A DNA stretch of 56,137 nucleotides from the NCBI GenBank assembly GCA_949471785.1, contig CASWRE010000020.1, forward strand, positions 1 through 56,137. Reading direction: 5' to 3'. The position numbers were made by a program, and so were the translations under genes. Under the pieces are notes generated by a model. It was not told where the DNA came from, did not search any database, and worked only from the letters and a program-made list of their open reading frames with translations. Shown here in pieces: positions 7,932-17,827 of the stretch (within the stretch, counting starts at the first letter, position 1; each line of letters begins with the position of its first letter). The DNA is from an uncultured Lachnospiraceae bacterium. GTDB lineage: Bacteria > Bacillota > Clostridia > Lachnospirales > Lachnospiraceae.

Positions 7932-8843
7932 ATGGAAAAAATATTAATTGTTGATGACAGCACAGTACAGGCCGCTCAATTAAAATCTATTTTAGACGCT
8001 GATTATGATATTACCATCGCGCAGACGGCAGAAAAGGGCCTCAGCTACGCAAGTTCCGAAGATTATTCTCTGATCCTTCTGGATGTGGTTATGCCGGGAA
8101 TGGACGGCTTTATGCTGCTGAAACGATTACAGGAAGAAATCATCACCCGAAGCATCCCCGTCATTCTTATTACCAGCCTTTCCGACATAGAAAATGAACA
8201 GCGGGGATTTACATTGGGTGCGGTTGACTATATCGCCAAACCGTTCCATCCGATCATCGTTCAGGCAAGAGTCAATACCCATGTCAAGCTCTACAAATAT
8301 CGCAAACAGGTGGAACAGCAGTCCGTAACCGACCAGCTGACCGGCATTGCCAACAGACGGCAATATGAGCGTTACAGCAAGTCCAAATGGGACGAAATCA
8401 CCCGGCTGCATCTTCCGTTTTCTATCTGCATGTTCGACATTGACTACTTCAAAGTATATAACGATACGTTCGGCCATCCGGCCGGGGACAAAGTCATTAC
8501 TACAGTAGCCGGCACGCTTTCGGCTAATCTGCAGCGTGCAACGGACTTTGTCGCCCGCTATGGCGGAGAGGAATTTATTGCCATACTCGTAGGAGATGAG
8601 GCAAAGGATGTTTTCAGGCATGTGAAACACATCAAACAGAAAATTGAAAATCTGCACATTCCACATAATCCTTCTGTTTCCAAATGGGTAACCGTCAGCG
8701 CCGGCGGCGTTACGGTCGTTCCCAAAAAGGACGATCAATACCATACCTATTTGAAAATTGCGGATACCATGCTGTATGACGCCAAACGTTACGGAAGAAA
8801 TCAGGTTGTCTGGTTCGGGGACGATATGAAACAATGGCGATGA
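7932..8843 (+). CDS. Response regulator with GGDEF output (diguanylate cyclase)
   Basis: A 303-residue PleD-like protein. Residues 1-120 are a receiver domain: KILIVDDS, phospho-acceptor Asp in LLDVVMPGMDG (about 52) and the conserved Lys in AKPF (about 104). Residues 140-300 are a GGDEF domain with DQLTGIANRR, FDIDYFKVYNDTFGH and the active-site loop ARYGGEEF. RATD lies five residues before the GGEEF, matching a c-di-GMP inhibitory I-site. It should make c-di-GMP upon phosphorylation; no sensor kinase is adjacent. CAGGAG precedes the chosen ATG at 7932; an upstream ATG at 7878 lacks one. It ends four bases from the convergent thiD. Confidence 0.93.
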   Translation: MEKILIVDDSTVQAAQLKSILDADYDITIAQTAEKGLSYASSEDYSLILLDVVMPGMDGFMLLKRLQEEIITRSIPVILITSLSDIENEQRGFTLGAVDYIAKPFHPIIVQARVNTHVKLYKYRKQVEQQSVTDQLTGIANRRQYERYSKSKWDEITRLHLPFSICMFDIDYFKVYNDTFGHPAGDKVITTVAGTLSANLQRATDFVARYGGEEFIAILVGDEAKDVFRHVKHIKQKIENLHIPHNPSVSKWVTVSAGGVTVVPKKDDQYHTYLKIADTMLYDAKRYGRNQVVWFGDDMKQWR

Positions 8844-8847
8844 GTTT

Positions 8848-9675
8848 TTATCGGCGGAAAAATCTATCCTCCGCCGCTTCCAGGGCAAATTGACCCGTCA
8901 GATTAAAATTATGCTGCATAGGTCCCCGGCCCCGGCCCAGATTCAGCCCGGCTCCCAGGGCGCCGGAGAGATAATCTTTTGCCCGCTGAATCGACGAGGG
9001 CAAATCAAATCCTTTCGCCAGGTTCGCCGCTATGGCGCTGGACAGGGTACAGCCGGTGCCGTGAGTATTGGGATTGTCAATGCGGGTTCCGTAAAACCAC
9101 TGCCCCCCGCTTTCTCCATACAGAAAGTCATTGGCATCCTGAATACTGTGCCCGCCTTTAAGCAAAACGGCGCAGCCATAATCGTCGCAGATGTTTCTGG
9201 CGGCGGCTTCCATATCTTCTCTGCGGCGGATACGTATACCGGAGAGAATCTCCGCCTCCGGAATATTGGGCGTGACAATCGTTGCCAGCGGAAGCAGACG
9301 GCTCTTTAACGTATCCACCGCTTCCTCTGAGATCAGCCGGTCGCCGCTGGTCGCTACCATCACGGGGTCAACTACAATATTTTTTGCCTGATGGCAGCGC
9401 AGCCGTTCCGCGATAATTTCAATCAGGCTGCAGGAAGCAACCATACCGATCTTTACCGCGTCGGGCCGAATATCCTCAAATACCACATCGATCTGCTGTC
9501 CGAGAAACGCGGGCGTCATCTCAACAATTTTTTTCACACCGGTAGTGTTCTGTGCCACCAAAGCCGTAATCGCACTCATGGCATATACGCCGTTCATCGT
9601 CATTGTTTTCAGATCGGCCTGAATACCGGCGCCTCCGCTGGGGTCTGTCCCGGCGATTGATAATGCGGTTCTCAT
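8848..9675 (-). CDS. thiD: Hydroxymethylpyrimidine / HMP-phosphate kinase
   Basis: A 275-residue ribokinase-fold enzyme phosphorylating HMP and HMP-P for thiamine synthesis. The family start ALSIAGTDPSGGAGIQADLKT is present, with VVDPVMVATSGD in the middle and the anion-hole/catalytic DNPNTHGTGCTLSSAIAANLA near the C-terminus. It is the last gene of the thi operon and overlaps the HAD gene by four bases. No biosynthetic thiC or thiG is present in this segment, so the operon looks like a salvage arrangement. Confidence 0.95.
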   Translation of the reverse strand: MRTALSIAGTDPSGGAGIQADLKTMTMNGVYAMSAITALVAQNTTGVKKIVEMTPAFLGQQIDVVFEDIRPDAVKIGMVASCSLIEIIAERLRCHQAKNIVVDPVMVATSGDRLISEEAVDTLKSRLLPLATIVTPNIPEAEILSGIRIRRREDMEAAARNICDDYGCAVLLKGGHSIQDANDFLYGESGGQWFYGTRIDNPNTHGTGCTLSSAIAANLAKGFDLPSSIQRAKDYLSGALGAGLNLGRGRGPMQHNFNLTGQFALEAAEDRFFRR

Positions 9676-10355
9676 TCTTTTTCCTCCTGTACATTGTCTT
9701 TATCGAGCGACAAAAAACAGCGCTCAAACTGAGCCAAATCTTCCAGATAAATATCCGCCATAGCACGGATGGCCGTCTGCTCTTTCTCATGGCTGTCGCG
9801 GACCGCTGCCACGGGAAATCCGGCCGCTTTTGCCGTCCTGATCGCATAAAGCGCGTCGTCAAACACAAAAGTCTGCGCTTTCTCTGTTCCCAGAAATCGA
9901 AGCGCAGCCTCAAAGATCCGGGGTTCATCTTTGCCGCTTCCCACCTCATTGCAGGTAAATATGCCGGAGAAGCAGGACAGCACGCCCAGTCTGGACAGCG
10001 CTGCATCCACCAGATATCGGTCCGTGGCGGTGGCAATGCACATTTTAACGCCACGTCCACAAAGATAAGCCAGCAGTTTTTCAGCCTCCGGTTTCAGAGA
10101 GACTTCGTAGCGATAATACTGCTCCAGCATGGCGTTGACGCCATTCATAATCTCCTCCATACTCAGCGTCACGCCATATTCGCTCCGGTAATAGCAGGCC
10201 GCCTGACGGAGGCTCATATTCTTAAAGACTTCGTTCAGATTTTCACGGGGTTCATACCCGATGGACCGCAGATACGTTTCCCCAATGGTATCCCAGACAG
10301 CCATGGAATCCAGAAGCGTACCGTCCACATCAAAAATAGCGCCCTGTATCCTCAT
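9672..10355 (-). CDS. HAD-family phosphatase in the thiamine operon
   Basis: A 227-residue HAD hydrolase with a class I cap. Motif I is FDVDGTLLDS (about 8-17), motif II is in CIATATD (about 103), and motif III/IV is the FVFDDALYAI region (about 165-174). It overlaps both thiE and thiD by four bases and is therefore tightly coupled to thiamine synthesis. A reasonable inference is dephosphorylation of thiamine phosphate or of a pyrimidine/thiazole phosphate, which suits organisms that use a thiamine pyrophosphokinase; the sequence alone does not prove the substrate. Confidence 0.88.
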   Translation of the reverse strand: MRIQGAIFDVDGTLLDSMAVWDTIGETYLRSIGYEPRENLNEVFKNMSLRQAACYYRSEYGVTLSMEEIMNGVNAMLEQYYRYEVSLKPEAEKLLAYLCGRGVKMCIATATDRYLVDAALSRLGVLSCFSGIFTCNEVGSGKDEPRIFEAALRFLGTEKAQTFVFDDALYAIRTAKAAGFPVAAVRDSHEKEQTAIRAMADIYLEDLAQFERCFLSLDKDNVQEEKE

Positions 10356-10993
10356 ACGTTCACCATCTCTTCCGACAGTTTGCGCAGATCCCTGCAGGCC
10401 GCCTCGATATCCGTCTCGGAAAAAATTGCGGATACCAAAGCCACGCCGTCTACGCCGCTGCCGGACAGCTTTCTCATATTCTTTCGATTAATACCGCCGA
10501 TTGCCACAACGGGCACGTCCACGACATCGCAAATAGCCCTTACTGTTTCATTTGCCATCTGTTCCACATCCGTCTTGGTACTGGTGGGAAAAACGGCCCC
10601 CAGGCCCAGATAATCTGCGCCGTTTTGAATCGCCTCCAGCGCTTCCTCCACGGTATGAACAGAGACTCCCAAAATCATACCCTCACCGGCCAGACGGCGG
10701 ACGTCGCCGGCCGCCATATCATCCTGACCCACATGTACGCCCTCCGCGCCGCAGGCAATGGCAATTTCCACACGGTCATTGACGATAAAGGGAACTCCGT
10801 ACTGCCGACACAGGGCATGGATCTCCCTGGCCTCCCGCAGGAATGCCGCGTCATCCATGGCCTTTTCCCGAAGCTGCACACAGGTTACGCCGCCTTTCAA
10901 GGCTGCCTCCACCTGCCGGTACAGGGTCTGTTCCCCGGTCCAGGCACGGTCGGTTACCGCATAGAGGAGCATGTGTTTTCTATCGCATTTCAT
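10352..10993 (-). CDS. thiE: Thiamine phosphate synthase
   Basis: A 213-residue TIM barrel joining HMP-PP and thiazole phosphate. Motifs include LLYAVTDR (about 9-16), VQLREK (about 38-43), NDRVEIA (about 70), GVHVGQDD (about 86-93) and GLGAVFPTSTK (about 135-145). The start at 10993 has GGAAGGGG upstream and overlaps the end of thiM by 14 bases; the frame continues upstream to 11176 only as an Arg/Trp-rich shadow inside thiM. It ends in a 4-base overlap with the HAD gene. Confidence 0.94.
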   Translation of the reverse strand: MKCDRKHMLLYAVTDRAWTGEQTLYRQVEAALKGGVTCVQLREKAMDDAAFLREAREIHALCRQYGVPFIVNDRVEIAIACGAEGVHVGQDDMAAGDVRRLAGEGMILGVSVHTVEEALEAIQNGADYLGLGAVFPTSTKTDVEQMANETVRAICDVVDVPVVAIGGINRKNMRKLSGSGVDGVALVSAIFSETDIEAACRDLRKLSEEMVNV

Positions 10994-11801
10994 ATCTGGC
11001 CCCTTCCTCCAGCGCCGCCGGGGTGAGACAGTACATAGCGTCGATGATATAGTTCCGATAGGACGCGTTGCCGTCCGCATGGTCCAGGCGCCGGCAGGCA
11101 ATCTCACCGCATAATCCCATGGCGCATACCGCTGCCGCCGTCGCTTCCAAAAGCCTGTCCGGGTTGGCTGCCACAAAGGCCGCCGTTATGGCGGAAAGCT
11201 GGCAGCCGGTACCGGTAACGGCGCTCATCATGGGATGACCGTTGCGGATGCAGAACACCCGCTCTTCGTCTGCCACCAGATCAATGGCTCCCGTAATAAC
11301 CGCCACCGCACGGGTACGCCGGGCAAATTCCCTGGCAAAAACCGCCGCATGATCCAGATTATCCTCCTCAATCTTGTCGGCCACGCCGGCATCAACGCCT
11401 CTGGTGGCGCTGCTGCCGGAGGCCAGTGTTTTGATTTCCGAAATATTGCCCCGAATAACCGTAAATTTCACCTCCTGTAACAGCCGGAAGGCTGTGTCTG
11501 TCCGCAGCCTAGAGGCCCCGGCCCCTACCGGGTCCAGCACCACAGGATGACCCAGCTCGACTGACCGCCTGCCCGCCGCAAACATGGAAGGGATAGTCTG
11601 CCGATTCAATGTGCCGATATTTATGTTCAACCCATCGCAGACGGCGGTAATTTCCACCGCATCCTCCGGATCGTCGGCCATAATGGGGGAACTTCCGCAG
11701 GCCAACAGCATATTTGCGCAATCGTTAACGGTAACATAATTAGTAATGTTGTGAATCAGCGGAGATTTCCGCCGGACATTCTCAAAAATCTGCTCGAACA
11801 T
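10980..11801 (-). CDS. thiM: Hydroxyethylthiazole kinase
   Basis: A 273-residue ribokinase-like kinase that salvages thiazole. It opens with the family segment SPLIHNITNYVTVNDCANMLLACG (about 13-36, quoted blockwise: LIHNITNYV, NDCANMLLA) and has VLDPVGAGAS (about 88), VIRGNISEI (about 115) and AVTGTGCQLSA (about 190). AAAGGAG precedes the ATG. It is the first gene of thiM-thiE-HAD-thiD, 50 bases after the leader terminator of the TPP riboswitch. Confidence 0.95.
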   Translation of the reverse strand: MFEQIFENVRRKSPLIHNITNYVTVNDCANMLLACGSSPIMADDPEDAVEITAVCDGLNINIGTLNRQTIPSMFAAGRRSVELGHPVVLDPVGAGASRLRTDTAFRLLQEVKFTVIRGNISEIKTLASGSSATRGVDAGVADKIEEDNLDHAAVFAREFARRTRAVAVITGAIDLVADEERVFCIRNGHPMMSAVTGTGCQLSAITAAFVAANPDRLLEATAAAVCAMGLCGEIACRRLDHADGNASYRNYIIDAMYCLTPAALEEGARYEMR

Positions 11802-11850
11802 AACTCATACTCCTTTGTGTTGAAAAAACTGTTAAGATCTCATTTTGCAC

Positions 11851-11880
11851 AAAAAAAACGGCATTGCCTGAAATGCCGCC
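11851..11880 (-). terminator. Leader terminator of the thi operon
   Basis: GGCATT...AATGCC hairpin followed by eight T on the minus strand, directly downstream of the TPP aptamer. Its 5' arm (11872-11880) is perfectly complementary over nine bases to 11921-11929 in the aptamer. Confidence 0.88.
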
Positions 11881-11904
11881 CGAAACAATCTGACCGATAG
11901 ACCG

Positions 11905-11996
11905 ATCCGCGTCTTCCTCCGGCGGCATTACCCGCATCAGGTTTAAGGGTCGAAGGTCCGCCTTCCTCTCAGCCTGCCACACAAGCTCCCCTACTG
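11905..11996 (-). promoter_or_regulatory. TPP riboswitch (thi-box)
   Basis: Minus-strand RNA carries the thi-box blocks in order: GGGGAGC at the 5' end, GCTGAGAGGA, GACCCTTAAACCTGAT and GGGTAATGCCGCCGG. It precedes thiM and is followed by an intrinsic terminator, so TPP binding should terminate transcription of the whole operon. Confidence 0.95.
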
Positions 11997-12009
11997 TTTT
12001 ACTGCCTGT

Positions 12010-12038
12010 ATTGTAATGTAAATCTCTGCCGGTGTCAA
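12010..12038 (-). promoter_or_regulatory. thiM: Promoter of the thi operon
   Basis: TTGACA (12033-12038), 17-base spacer, TACAAT (12010-12015): a near-consensus housekeeping promoter reading into the TPP riboswitch. Confidence 0.85.
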
Positions 12039-12184
12039 TCTTGTTTTCACCGTTACTACGCCATACCGTAAAAAGTATACATTTTCCGTAATTTTTCAGA
12101 CGCATACATGGATCTTTTTCATTAAAATATGTATAAACTGCAATGCCGACTTTCAAAAATATCACTGCAATATCAGGAGGTAGA

Positions 12185-13432
12185 ATGATGAGTGAAGCAA
12201 ACCGCACCGTTGTCGAAGATATGCGCGTACCGCTGACACGCTATAAAAAAGACTGGGAAGCCGCCAAGATCAAATGGACCAATTATTGGAACCACAAAAA
12301 TACCGGACGGCCGCTGATGTGTGTGATTGCCCGCAAACCGGAGATTGAACATCTCTCCGACGGACGTCCTGCCGAGGGCGGATGCCGCGACCAGATCTGC
12401 CAGGGCTTATATTACGGTCTGCCGGAAGAACTGAGATGGAAAGACATGGTAGACAAATACCAGAACCCCGAGCGTATAGTGGCCCGTTATCGTCAGTTCT
12501 GTGAAACTCACAAATTTCTCGGTGAAAGCTTCCCCAATCTGGATGTAGATTTCGGACCGGGGTCACTGGCCGCTTACCTGGGATGCGACATCGGATTTAA
12601 CGAAGATACCGTATGGTTCAAACACTTTCTGGACAGCTGGGACGACGTGCCGGATCTGAAATTCGACCCGGACAATGAATGGTTTAAAAAGCATATCAAG
12701 CTCGTCGAGGAATGCCGCAAACTGGCCAACGGTGACTTTTATGTGGATATGCCGGATCTTATGGAAAATATCGACACGCTGGCTTCCATGCGCGGCGCCC
12801 AGGATATTCTGTATGATATTATCGACGAGCCGGAAGAAGTGGCCAGACGGGTTGGGCAGATAACCGATCTGTATTTTGATTACTATAATCGTTTCTATGA
12901 TCTTGTTAAAGACGACAAGGGCGGAAACGCCTGGACGGTATTTCAGATCTGGGGGCCCGGACGTACCATCAAGGTACAGTGCGACTGCGCGGCCATGATC
13001 GGGCCGGATGATTTCCGCGAATATATCCAGCCGTCCCTGATCGAACAGACCCGCCATGTAGATCATGCCCTGTTCCATCTGGACGGGAAAGAATGCATCC
13101 GCCATATGGATGCTCTGATGGAAATAGACGGTATCGACGCTCTTCAGTGGACCCCCGGCGACGCCGGCCCGGACGGCACTCTGCCGGATTGGGATGTGAT
13201 CTATGATAAGGCCATCGCCGCCGGCAAATCTCTTTGGGTAAAAGTTTACACCGGCGAATTCGAAGACTGGATTGCCAACGTGGAGCGTCTTGTGATGAAA
13301 TACGGCTCCCACAGCCTGTTTTTCCTCTTCCCTGAGATGTCCCACGAGCAGGCCGTAAAGCTTCTGGACTATGCGGACAGACACTGGGCCGACATCAAAG
13401 GCTCTTATGTGGAAGCGCTGGAAAAGCAGTAA
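12185..13432 (+). CDS. Uroporphyrinogen decarboxylase-fold protein (methyltransferase-like)
   Basis: A 415-residue protein of the UroD / cobalamin-dependent methyltransferase superfamily. TCAGGAGG sits just before two adjacent ATG codons (12185, 12188). Segments resembling the family are FGPGSLAAYLG (about 130), VDMPDLMENIDTLASMRG (about 190), GPGRTIKVQCDCAAMIGPDDFREYI (about 265) and FHLDGKECIRHMDAL (about 298). The HxCx(n)C zinc motif of MtaA/MtbA methyltransferases is not evident; the corresponding place reads HLDGKEC. It is divergent from the thi operon, with no corrinoid protein nearby. Function is unknown; heme-type UroD seems unlikely from the divergence. Confidence 0.8.
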   Translation: MMSEANRTVVEDMRVPLTRYKKDWEAAKIKWTNYWNHKNTGRPLMCVIARKPEIEHLSDGRPAEGGCRDQICQGLYYGLPEELRWKDMVDKYQNPERIVARYRQFCETHKFLGESFPNLDVDFGPGSLAAYLGCDIGFNEDTVWFKHFLDSWDDVPDLKFDPDNEWFKKHIKLVEECRKLANGDFYVDMPDLMENIDTLASMRGAQDILYDIIDEPEEVARRVGQITDLYFDYYNRFYDLVKDDKGGNAWTVFQIWGPGRTIKVQCDCAAMIGPDDFREYIQPSLIEQTRHVDHALFHLDGKECIRHMDALMEIDGIDALQWTPGDAGPDGTLPDWDVIYDKAIAAGKSLWVKVYTGEFEDWIANVERLVMKYGSHSLFFLFPEMSHEQAVKLLDYADRHWADIKGSYVEALEKQ

Positions 13433-13457
13433 TTCGACGGATAGTTCTCCCTGTCTG

Positions 13458-15389
13458 TCAGAGCGTATTGACCGGCGCATGGCAGACATGGTTTTTGCAG
13501 ACATAAAAGGTCGTGCGGTCATTGAGCAGCGGATATTCCGCACTGTCTGATACCACGATTACATTTGCCAGCAGGGGAAGCCGCTCCTTTACCCGCTCCA
13601 GATCCGAAGGGCTCTTTACGGCAATCACTACATGCTCCGGCGGGTTATCATACAGCAGTTTCGCCAGCAGAAACATGCTGTGCCCCGCCGGATATTCCTG
13701 CGCCCGGGCGGACATATACCGCAGTTGTTCTTCGGCCAGACGTCCGTAATCCTCCTTTTCGGTCAATTGATACAATCTCACAAAATTGTAAGCCATGACG
13801 GAATTTCCGCTGGGAACCGCCCCGTCATAGGATTCTTTCGGATTCATGAAAAGCTCCGTGCCGCCCGCGTCGGACAGGTAAAATCCTCCGTTTTTGTCAT
13901 CGGCATACCGTTTCACCGCCTCCTTACAAAGCCGTTCCGCTTTCTCCAGATATTTTTTGTCCAGAGTGGAATGGTACAGTTCGGTCAACGCGGCAATATA
14001 GAACGCATAGTCGTCCAGAAAGCTTTTTTCCGAACGTTTTTTGTCGCGCCAGCTTGTATAGAGGTTTATGCCCTCACACAAATTCTCCTCTGCAAACCGC
14101 CCGGCGCGTACCGCCGCCTGCAGATACCGCTCGTTTTTCGAAACCCGGTAAAGCATGGACAGCGCCGCGATCATCAGGGAATTCCAGGAGATCAGGATTT
14201 TGTCGTCCAGATGCAGCCGGAAACGTTTTTTCCGATAACTGTACAGTTTCCGAATCTCATCACCGAAATCCACATCCGATTCATCGCTTTTTAAGAGATT
14301 GGGGATGTTCGCTCCTTCAAAATTACCGTCCCGGGTGATGTCGAAAGTATCCGCGAATGGTTCCCCTTTCTCTTTACCCAAAACCCCCAGAATCTCCGTC
14401 GACGTAAACGTATAATATTTCCCTTCCACCCCCTCGCTGTCCGCATCCTGGGCGCTGTAAAATCCACCGTCCGGCGCGGTCATTTCACGGAACACATACT
14501 GCGCGGTTTTTTCGGCCGTATCCAGATAGAAAGCATTTTTTGTCACGCCGTATACCGATGCGTATGCCATAATCAGCAGGGCATTGTCATACAGCATTTT
14601 TTCAAAGTGGGGTGCAAGAAAGTATTTATCAGCGGAATACCGCGAAAAACCATAACCAATATGGTCAAAAATACCGCCTTTTCGCATCTGCGTCAGCGTC
14701 TTTTCTACCATGTCCAGCGCGCGCGGACAGTCACTTTGCTTTGCGTACAACGTCAGGAACAGTAAATTATGCGGTACGGGAAATTTCGGGGCTTCCCCAA
14801 ATCCGCCATACGTACCGTCAAAACTATTGGCAAATATCTGCACTGCTTTTAGGAGAAGATTTTCGCCGCTCTCTTTTTCAGAGCCGGATTCCGATCTGCC
14901 GAGACGCGCGATCATCTGATCTGCCGAACGCAGAAGCTTATCCCGATCCCTGTCCCACTGCTCTGCCACGGCATACAGCAAATCCGAAAATCCCGGCATG
15001 CCGTACCGCGGCCGGACAGGAAAATAGGTGCCCGCGAAAAACGGCTTTTTATCCCACGTCATGAAAATGCTCATGGGCCAGCCGCCATTGCCGGTGAACG
15101 CCTGGCACACGGACATGTATACGCTGTCAATATCGGGACGCTCCTCACGGTCCACCTTTACGGAAACAAAGCGCCGGTTAAGGATTTCCGCCGTCCTCCT
15201 GTTCTCAAAGCTCTCATGTGCCATAACATGACACCAATGACAGGTGCTGTAGCCGATACTCAGAAAAACCGGCTTATCTTCTTTCTTTGCCCTCTCAAAC
15301 GCTTCATCGCACCAGGGGTACCAATTCACAGGATTTTCCGCGTGCTGGAGCAGATAAGGACTTGTCTCATTTTTCAGATGGTTGCTCAT
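13458..15389 (-). CDS. YyaL/DUF255 thioredoxin-domain protein
   Basis: A 643-residue member of the YyaL / spermatogenesis-associated 20 family. The N-terminus is a thioredoxin-like domain with the family hallmark [17 protein letters not shown] (about 10-26) and a CHWCHVM redox motif (about 50-56); residues 200-600 form an (alpha/alpha)6-barrel like glycosidases/epimerases, for example NGGWPMS, AEAPKFP-like [11 protein letters not shown] and [15 protein letters not shown]. Length is slightly shorter than typical. AAGGAGG precedes the ATG. It converges with the UroD-fold gene 25 bases away. The biochemical role of the family is not well established. Confidence 0.9.
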   Translation of the reverse strand: MSNHLKNETSPYLLQHAENPVNWYPWCDEAFERAKKEDKPVFLSIGYSTCHWCHVMAHESFENRRTAEILNRRFVSVKVDREERPDIDSVYMSVCQAFTGNGGWPMSIFMTWDKKPFFAGTYFPVRPRYGMPGFSDLLYAVAEQWDRDRDKLLRSADQMIARLGRSESGSEKESGENLLLKAVQIFANSFDGTYGGFGEAPKFPVPHNLLFLTLYAKQSDCPRALDMVEKTLTQMRKGGIFDHIGYGFSRYSADKYFLAPHFEKMLYDNALLIMAYASVYGVTKNAFYLDTAEKTAQYVFREMTAPDGGFYSAQDADSEGVEGKYYTFTSTEILGVLGKEKGEPFADTFDITRDGNFEGANIPNLLKSDESDVDFGDEIRKLYSYRKKRFRLHLDDKILISWNSLMIAALSMLYRVSKNERYLQAAVRAGRFAEENLCEGINLYTSWRDKKRSEKSFLDDYAFYIAALTELYHSTLDKKYLEKAERLCKEAVKRYADDKNGGFYLSDAGGTELFMNPKESYDGAVPSGNSVMAYNFVRLYQLTEKEDYGRLAEEQLRYMSARAQEYPAGHSMFLLAKLLYDNPPEHVVIAVKSPSDLERVKERLPLLANVIVVSDSAEYPLLNDRTTFYVCKNHVCHAPVNTL

Positions 15390-15539
15390 TGAATCCTCCT
15401 TTTGTGGTTTTTGCTGCCCTGATCATTCCTGTGAATTAGTATATTGATTCCATCTGATATTATGCAGAATGTAAATTCTGACGCTATCATGAACAAGATT
15501 TCTGTTCTTTCTTTTACCGCAAATCTGCCAACATCCGCA

Positions 15540-17812
15540 TCAGCCCACAAAATCCATTCCGGAAAACACCTCTCCCGGCTCTTTTGATATCCCTGTAATT
15601 TTCCCGTCCACAATATGCATGTAACCCTTCGTGCCGTCCTTACCTTTAACAAGAACCCACTCTTTCCCGTCCGTCTCCAGGAAAAACACTTGATCCTGCG
15701 CCGGAAGAACGTTTTTCATATGCGTCTCATCCATTTCCTGATACACGGTGATATCTTCTGAAAGGGAATGGGCCCTCTCAGGTACAATGCTGTAATACCC
15801 CCCGTCTTCGTGAACCAGCTTCCGTCCCTCCACATCATACCGCCAACTGTCATAGATATAACTGGTATGGGTAAAATCCATACGGGATTCCCCTATCACG
15901 ACTCCCCCTATCGTGAATCCATTGCGCCCCGCCTGCCGTGCAAACGGAAATCCTGAAACACTGCCCAGATAGTGTAAACCGTCTTCATAAGAGAAAAAAT
16001 GTGTCTCCGGATCGTCGCTGGGGCCGTAATCCAGCAGCGCGATCTCCAGCCCCTCCTGATATGGCATGATATCCGTCACATAAAATACTTCTGTGTTGGG
16101 GGTGACTAATTGTACGTCAAAATCGCTCAGGGCATATCTTTTTCCGTTTATCTTTATCCATGTATCGGTTTCTTCAAATGTACAGACTATGGTTTCTGCC
16201 CGGCCGTCCTGATCCAGATCCTCAGACGCCCCCTCGCCCGCCTGATATTCCCTGGGATAGGGATGATCCGCTTTATACGCCTCCTCCGCTTTCCGAATGA
16301 TCCTCAGATTCTCTTTTTCTGTCTGCGAAAGTACTCCTTCGCCGAATTCTTCCGGCGGCACTGTCCCTTCATACCAACTGCAGGAATTAAAATACGCGGC
16401 AAGATAGAAATCTTCAAATTGCCTTCCATGCCTTGCATATATCTCATTCCGGGCAATTTTCAGTTCATTATCGGAATAGTTCAAAAGAACATCCGCTTCC
16501 ACCGGAATCGTATCACTCAAAGGCAATATGTATTCATCCGGATTATACTTTACTCCTTCTTTATTGATTGTGAGTGTAGAAGAAACCGCTTTGACCAAAT
16601 CGTACATCTCATGATATTCGTTGGCGATCTCTTGGTCCTCATAATCATAATTCACATCTGTGGGCTCCATCATATAGTAAGTCTGAGTATCCGTAAAAGC
16701 CAGCGGGATCGCTCCCGCATAATCGACGATCATACCGTCCGCCCTGTAAAAGCCGCACAGCATCCCCATACCCTCATGTTTCTCATAAGAAGATTTCTGT
16801 ATCAGGGCAAACCCGTCCTCAGATTCCCGCACATGATACTTTCCTTCCCATGCGTCCGGGACAGAAACGGTGATTTCCTGCCAGGTATAGGTAATGAGCC
16901 GGGAAAACAGATTGTCATCGCCTGGCTGCCGTTCACTTTGCGGTCCGTTTTGCAGCTCTTGTGCCGAATCCCTCTGATCTTTACCGCCCGCTTCTTCAGA
17001 TGAAACATCTCCCTGCCCTGTCTCTTCTGCTTTCCCCCCGTTTTTATCATTCTCTGTGCGCATTTCTTCCGATACGGAACCGTCTGATTCCCGTATGGTT
17101 CTTCTCGAACCATTTTCGGAAGCTCCGAACATGACAAACAGGCTCGCTGACAAGACCAACAGCACACCGACAACGACAACAAAGACGCCTCTCTTCTTTC
17201 CTCCTCCGGAAAAAATATTGGCAAATCTCTCCTTTAATGTCCGGACATCTCTGGAAAATTCGCTGGTACATAAAACCGCCGTCCTGTCTTTCTTCGATGA
17301 CGCACAGTTAAGCAGCGCCGTACCGTACCGCCTTTTTTGCTCCCTGGAAAAATACCTGACCACGCGGCCGTCACATAAAAGCTCCATATCCCGTACTGCC
17401 TGCAGCTCCATCCAGAAAATCAGCGGATTGAACCAGTGAAGAGTTTTCGCGAAAGCCAGTAAAAGCTTTATCCAGAGATCCTTTCGTTTATAATGGATCA
17501 ATTCATGCTCCAGTATAAAGGCCAGCTCTTCTTTCGCGTACTCTACGTCCGGAAGTGCTGCGCCGGCAAAATCTTTTCTGACGGACCGCTCCTTTTTTCT
17601 TCACTTTCCCGGTTAAAAGAAATAACGACCGCCTGCCCGGGAAGGGTAAAATCAAAGGGTAAAACAAGCCGAAAAGCTAAAATCACCCACAGGCAATACC
17701 TCCAAAAAACAGTATGGTTCTTCCGGAGCAAAGGGGATATGGCAATGATTAAAAAGATTCCCGCACTGCACATCGCAGATATTTTCAGTAACTCCAAAAA
17801 CAAAGCTTCCAT
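15540..17812 (-). pseudogene. BlaR1/MecR1-type M56 peptidase sensor with YARHG domain, frameshifted
   Basis: Two frames together make one M56 sensor-peptidase. Residues 1-70 (from ATG 17812) hold two membrane segments; this frame ends at TAG 17543. The other frame continues with YAKEELAFILEHELIHYK, including the zinc-binding HELIH, up to the stop at 15540. One extra A in the A6 run at 17593-17598 would join the frames. Read alone, the second frame would start at a TTG in the HELIH (17501), which is implausible. The rest has CDGR, a third membrane segment (GVFVVVVGVLLVL), a large extracytoplasmic part with a YARHG domain (IARNEIYARHGRQF) and a beta-rich end. It lies beside a BlaI repressor, as usual. 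It could be a real mutation, sequencing error or slippage. Confidence 0.8.
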
Positions 17813-17827
17813 AAGCCCTCCCTTCCT

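Noticed and set aside
8850-8885. CGGCGGA...TCCGCCG hairpin at the thiD/GGDEF junction
   Set aside because: It lies inside the thiD coding end and has no T-tail on either strand.
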